64,000 bases of DNA from positions 30,008-94,007 of the forward strand of contig JAJFIC010000007.1 of NCBI GenBank assembly GCA_021775315.1. Direction: 5' to 3'. Each line of letters starts with the position of its first letter. Position 1 is the first letter of the stretch. Under the pieces are notes generated by a model. The model worked only from the letters and a program-made list of their open reading frames with translations, was not told the DNA's origin and ran no database searches. Below, piece after piece: positions 62,526-64,000 of the stretch. The position numbers and the translations under genes were made by a program. The stretch is from Paracoccaceae bacterium. Lineage in GTDB: Bacteria; Pseudomonadota; Alphaproteobacteria; Rhodobacterales; Rhodobacteraceae.

Positions 62526-63746
62526 ATGGACAATGATATTCTGATCGTCGGTGGTGGCCTGAATGGCCCGGCACTTGCCTTGGCGCTGGCCCAAGGTGGC
62601 CTGCGGGTAACAATCATCGACGCCTTGCCGCTGGCAACCTTGAAAGACGGCGATTTCGACGGGCGCGCCTATGCGCTGGCGCTGGCATCACGTCGCATGC
62701 TGACGGCCCTTGGCATCTGGGATCAGGTCGCGGCCAACAGCCAACCGATTCTTGATATTATCGCCAGCGATGGCCGCCCCGGCGAGGGTGCCGCCCCCTG
62801 GATCCTGCATTTCGACCATCAGGAAATCGAAGAAGGCCCCGTGGGTCACATGCTGGAAGATCGCCATTTGCGGCGCGAATTGCTAGATGCCGTCGCGGCC
62901 CACCCCGCCATCACCCAGATCAACGGGCAGCGTGTGATTGGGCAGAAAATCCACCCAACGCACGCGGAAATCACGCTGGACAATGGTGACAATTTGACTG
63001 CTCGTCTACTGATCGGTTGTGATGGGCGCGACAGTGGCTCCGCGCGTCGTGCCGGGATTGCGCGCACCGGATGGGGGTATGACCAGACCGGGCTGGTGGC
63101 GGCGATTGCCCACGAAAGGCCCCATAACGGCATCGCGCACCAGTTTTTTATGCCGTCTGGCCCGTTGGGCATTCTGCCGCTTCCGGGCAATCGATGTTCA
63201 ATCGTTTGGGCCGAAAACACCGAACGCGCGAATTGGATCAACACACTGAACGATCAGGATTATCTGGCGGAACTGCGCCCCTGCTTTGGCGATTTTCTTG
63301 GCGAGATAAAATTGGAAGGCGCGCGGTTTTCCTATCCCCTGAAACTGACCATCGCCAACACATTCATTGGCGAACGCCTGGTGCTGGTCGGTGACGCCGC
63401 GCACGGTATGCACCCGCTGGCGGGTCAGGGGCTGAACATGGGTCTGCGCGATGTGGCGGCCCTGGCCGAGGTTCTGATCCTTGCCAAACGACGCGGCGAA
63501 GATTTCACCTCGCCTTTGGTACTGGAGCGGTATCAGGAATGGCGGCGGTTCGATACAGCATCTATGGCGGCGGTCACCAATGGCATTAACCGGTTGTTTT
63601 CAAATGATAACCCGGTGCTACGCGCGACCCGCGATATCGGCCTTGGGTTGGTCAATGCAATGCCGGGAATGCGGCGAAACCTGATGCGCCAAGCGGCGGG
63701 CCTGACGGGTGATCTGCCAAAACTTATGCAAGGTCAGGCGATCTGA
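62526..63746 (+). CDS. UbiH/UbiF/COQ6 family FAD-dependent monooxygenase
   Basis: A 406-residue flavoprotein: FAD Rossmann motif ILIVGGGLNGPALALALA at the N-terminus, GRAYALALASRRML, GCDGRDSGSARRAG, and the second FAD motif LVGDAAHGMHPLAGQGLNMG (about 287-306). It likely hydroxylates a ring position of ubiquinone precursors; which carbon is not clear. The divergent amidase lies 84 bp upstream. Confidence 0.9.
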   Translation: MDNDILIVGGGLNGPALALALAQGGLRVTIIDALPLATLKDGDFDGRAYALALASRRMLTALGIWDQVAANSQPILDIIASDGRPGEGAAPWILHFDHQEIEEGPVGHMLEDRHLRRELLDAVAAHPAITQINGQRVIGQKIHPTHAEITLDNGDNLTARLLIGCDGRDSGSARRAGIARTGWGYDQTGLVAAIAHERPHNGIAHQFFMPSGPLGILPLPGNRCSIVWAENTERANWINTLNDQDYLAELRPCFGDFLGEIKLEGARFSYPLKLTIANTFIGERLVLVGDAAHGMHPLAGQGLNMGLRDVAALAEVLILAKRRGEDFTSPLVLERYQEWRRFDTASMAAVTNGINRLFSNDNPVLRATRDIGLGLVNAMPGMRRNLMRQAAGLTGDLPKLMQGQAI

Positions 63747-63767
63747 CACCAGCCAAGCGGGGGCGAC

Positions 63768-64000
63768 ATGCAGGTTGTGATATTTGAGGTTATCATCAAG
63801 GACAGTGAGAAATCGGCCTATCTGGATATCGCGGCCAAGTTGCGCCCGATATTGCAGGAAATGGACGGCTTTATCTCGGTCGAGCGGTTTCAAAGCCTGA
63901 CAGAACCGGAAAAGTTGTTGTCGCTGTCTTTCTGGCGCGACGCGCATGCAGTTGCCAACTGGCGCGCCCAATCCACCCATCGGGCGGCACAAGACAAAGG
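63768..64000 (+). CDS. Antibiotic biosynthesis monooxygenase (ABM) domain protein, partial
   Basis: The first 77 residues of a gene cut by the window end. It starts MQVVIFEVIIKDSEKSAYLD, with FISVERFQSLTEPEKLLSLS and FWRDAHAVANWRAQSTHRAA, the ABM/dimeric ferredoxin-like barrel pattern (PF03992). A strong ribosome site GGGGGCG precedes it, and it lies 21 bp after the UbiH-like gene, so the pair is probably co-transcribed. Such proteins are cofactor-free oxygenases or haem-degrading relatives. Confidence 0.8.
   Translation, partial: MQVVIFEVIIKDSEKSAYLDIAAKLRPILQEMDGFISVERFQSLTEPEKLLSLSFWRDAHAVANWRAQSTHRAAQDK

Noticed and set aside
1..64000. tRNA, rRNA, insertion sequence or prophage
   Set aside because: No cloverleaf pattern, transposase, integrase or target-site duplication was seen by eye in the intergenic regions; a tRNAscan run would be needed to exclude tRNAs fully.

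Overview
The window looks like a chromosomal segment of an alphaproteobacterium of the order Rhodobacterales (Roseobacter/Paracoccus-type). I base this on protein families and gene order: petP-petR, HDAC-xseB-ispA-dxs, rsfS-rlmH-gpmI-envC-ctpA-rppH, dapC-ftsK-lolA, a narR-narK-narGHJI cluster of the Paracoccus kind, Hint-domain and DUF2794 proteins, and frequent ATGA or TAATG gene couplings. No tRNA, rRNA, insertion sequence, phage gene or CRISPR array was seen.

Layout. 1-6.8 kb holds a LOG-family end, a phytase-like esterase, mepA, a UMF1 transporter, a thioesterase, yggT, periplasmic msrA and an aminotransferase/sulfotransferase pair. 6.8-12.8 kb holds a Hint protein, argG and ilvA (divergent), and an HPt protein facing a response-regulator phosphatase. 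12.4-19.5 kb has NUDIX enzymes, hslO, cca, a LysE exporter, an ABC exporter and an RNA methyltransferase. 19.5-25.7 kb is a minus-strand block with the isoprenoid genes dxs and ispA, plus xseB, an HDAC-like deacetylase and a DEAD-box helicase. 25.9-33.9 kb has petP-petR, ilvE and the rsfS-to-rppH run. 33.9-45.7 kb is the respiratory nitrate reduction island: narK1, narK2, narG, narH, narJ, narI and a PpiC-like gene on the minus strand, with narR and a DsrC-like gene divergent. Two perfect FNR-type boxes lie between narK1 and narR. 45.8-51.5 kb has a PhyH-like protein, asd, a carbonic anhydrase, a degenerate HPt-like protein, an M17 aminopeptidase and an NlpC/P60 hydrolase. 51.8-52.77 kb is the only long gene-free stretch. 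52.8-64 kb has ggt, hspQ, an AEC transporter, an SLT lipoprotein, lolA, ftsK, dapC, an amidase, a UbiH-type monooxygenase and the start of an ABM protein.

The most interesting region is 51.89-52.72 kb. It carries three tandem units of about 240 bp on the plus strand. Each has a conserved promoter-like element, a 14-bp hairpin presenting a 20-nt C-rich loop, and its own intrinsic terminator of unrelated sequence. A fourth, diverged unit upstream of ggt keeps the loop core CAGCCCCCACCCAGAT and a perfect 14-bp stem although nearly all stem bases differ. This is the expected pattern for a family of small regulatory RNAs acting through an anti-Shine-Dalgarno-like loop. I do not recognise it as a named family.

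The nitrate island would allow anaerobic nitrate respiration. NarK1 and NarK2 import nitrate and exchange it for nitrite, NarGHI reduces it at the cytoplasmic face using quinol, NarJ matures NarGH, and NarR plus an FNR-type regulator would control expression. Its satellite genes are unusual. The PpiC-like gene lacks the rotamase domain, and the DsrC-like protein keeps only one of the two redox cysteines, the one TusE proteins usually lack.
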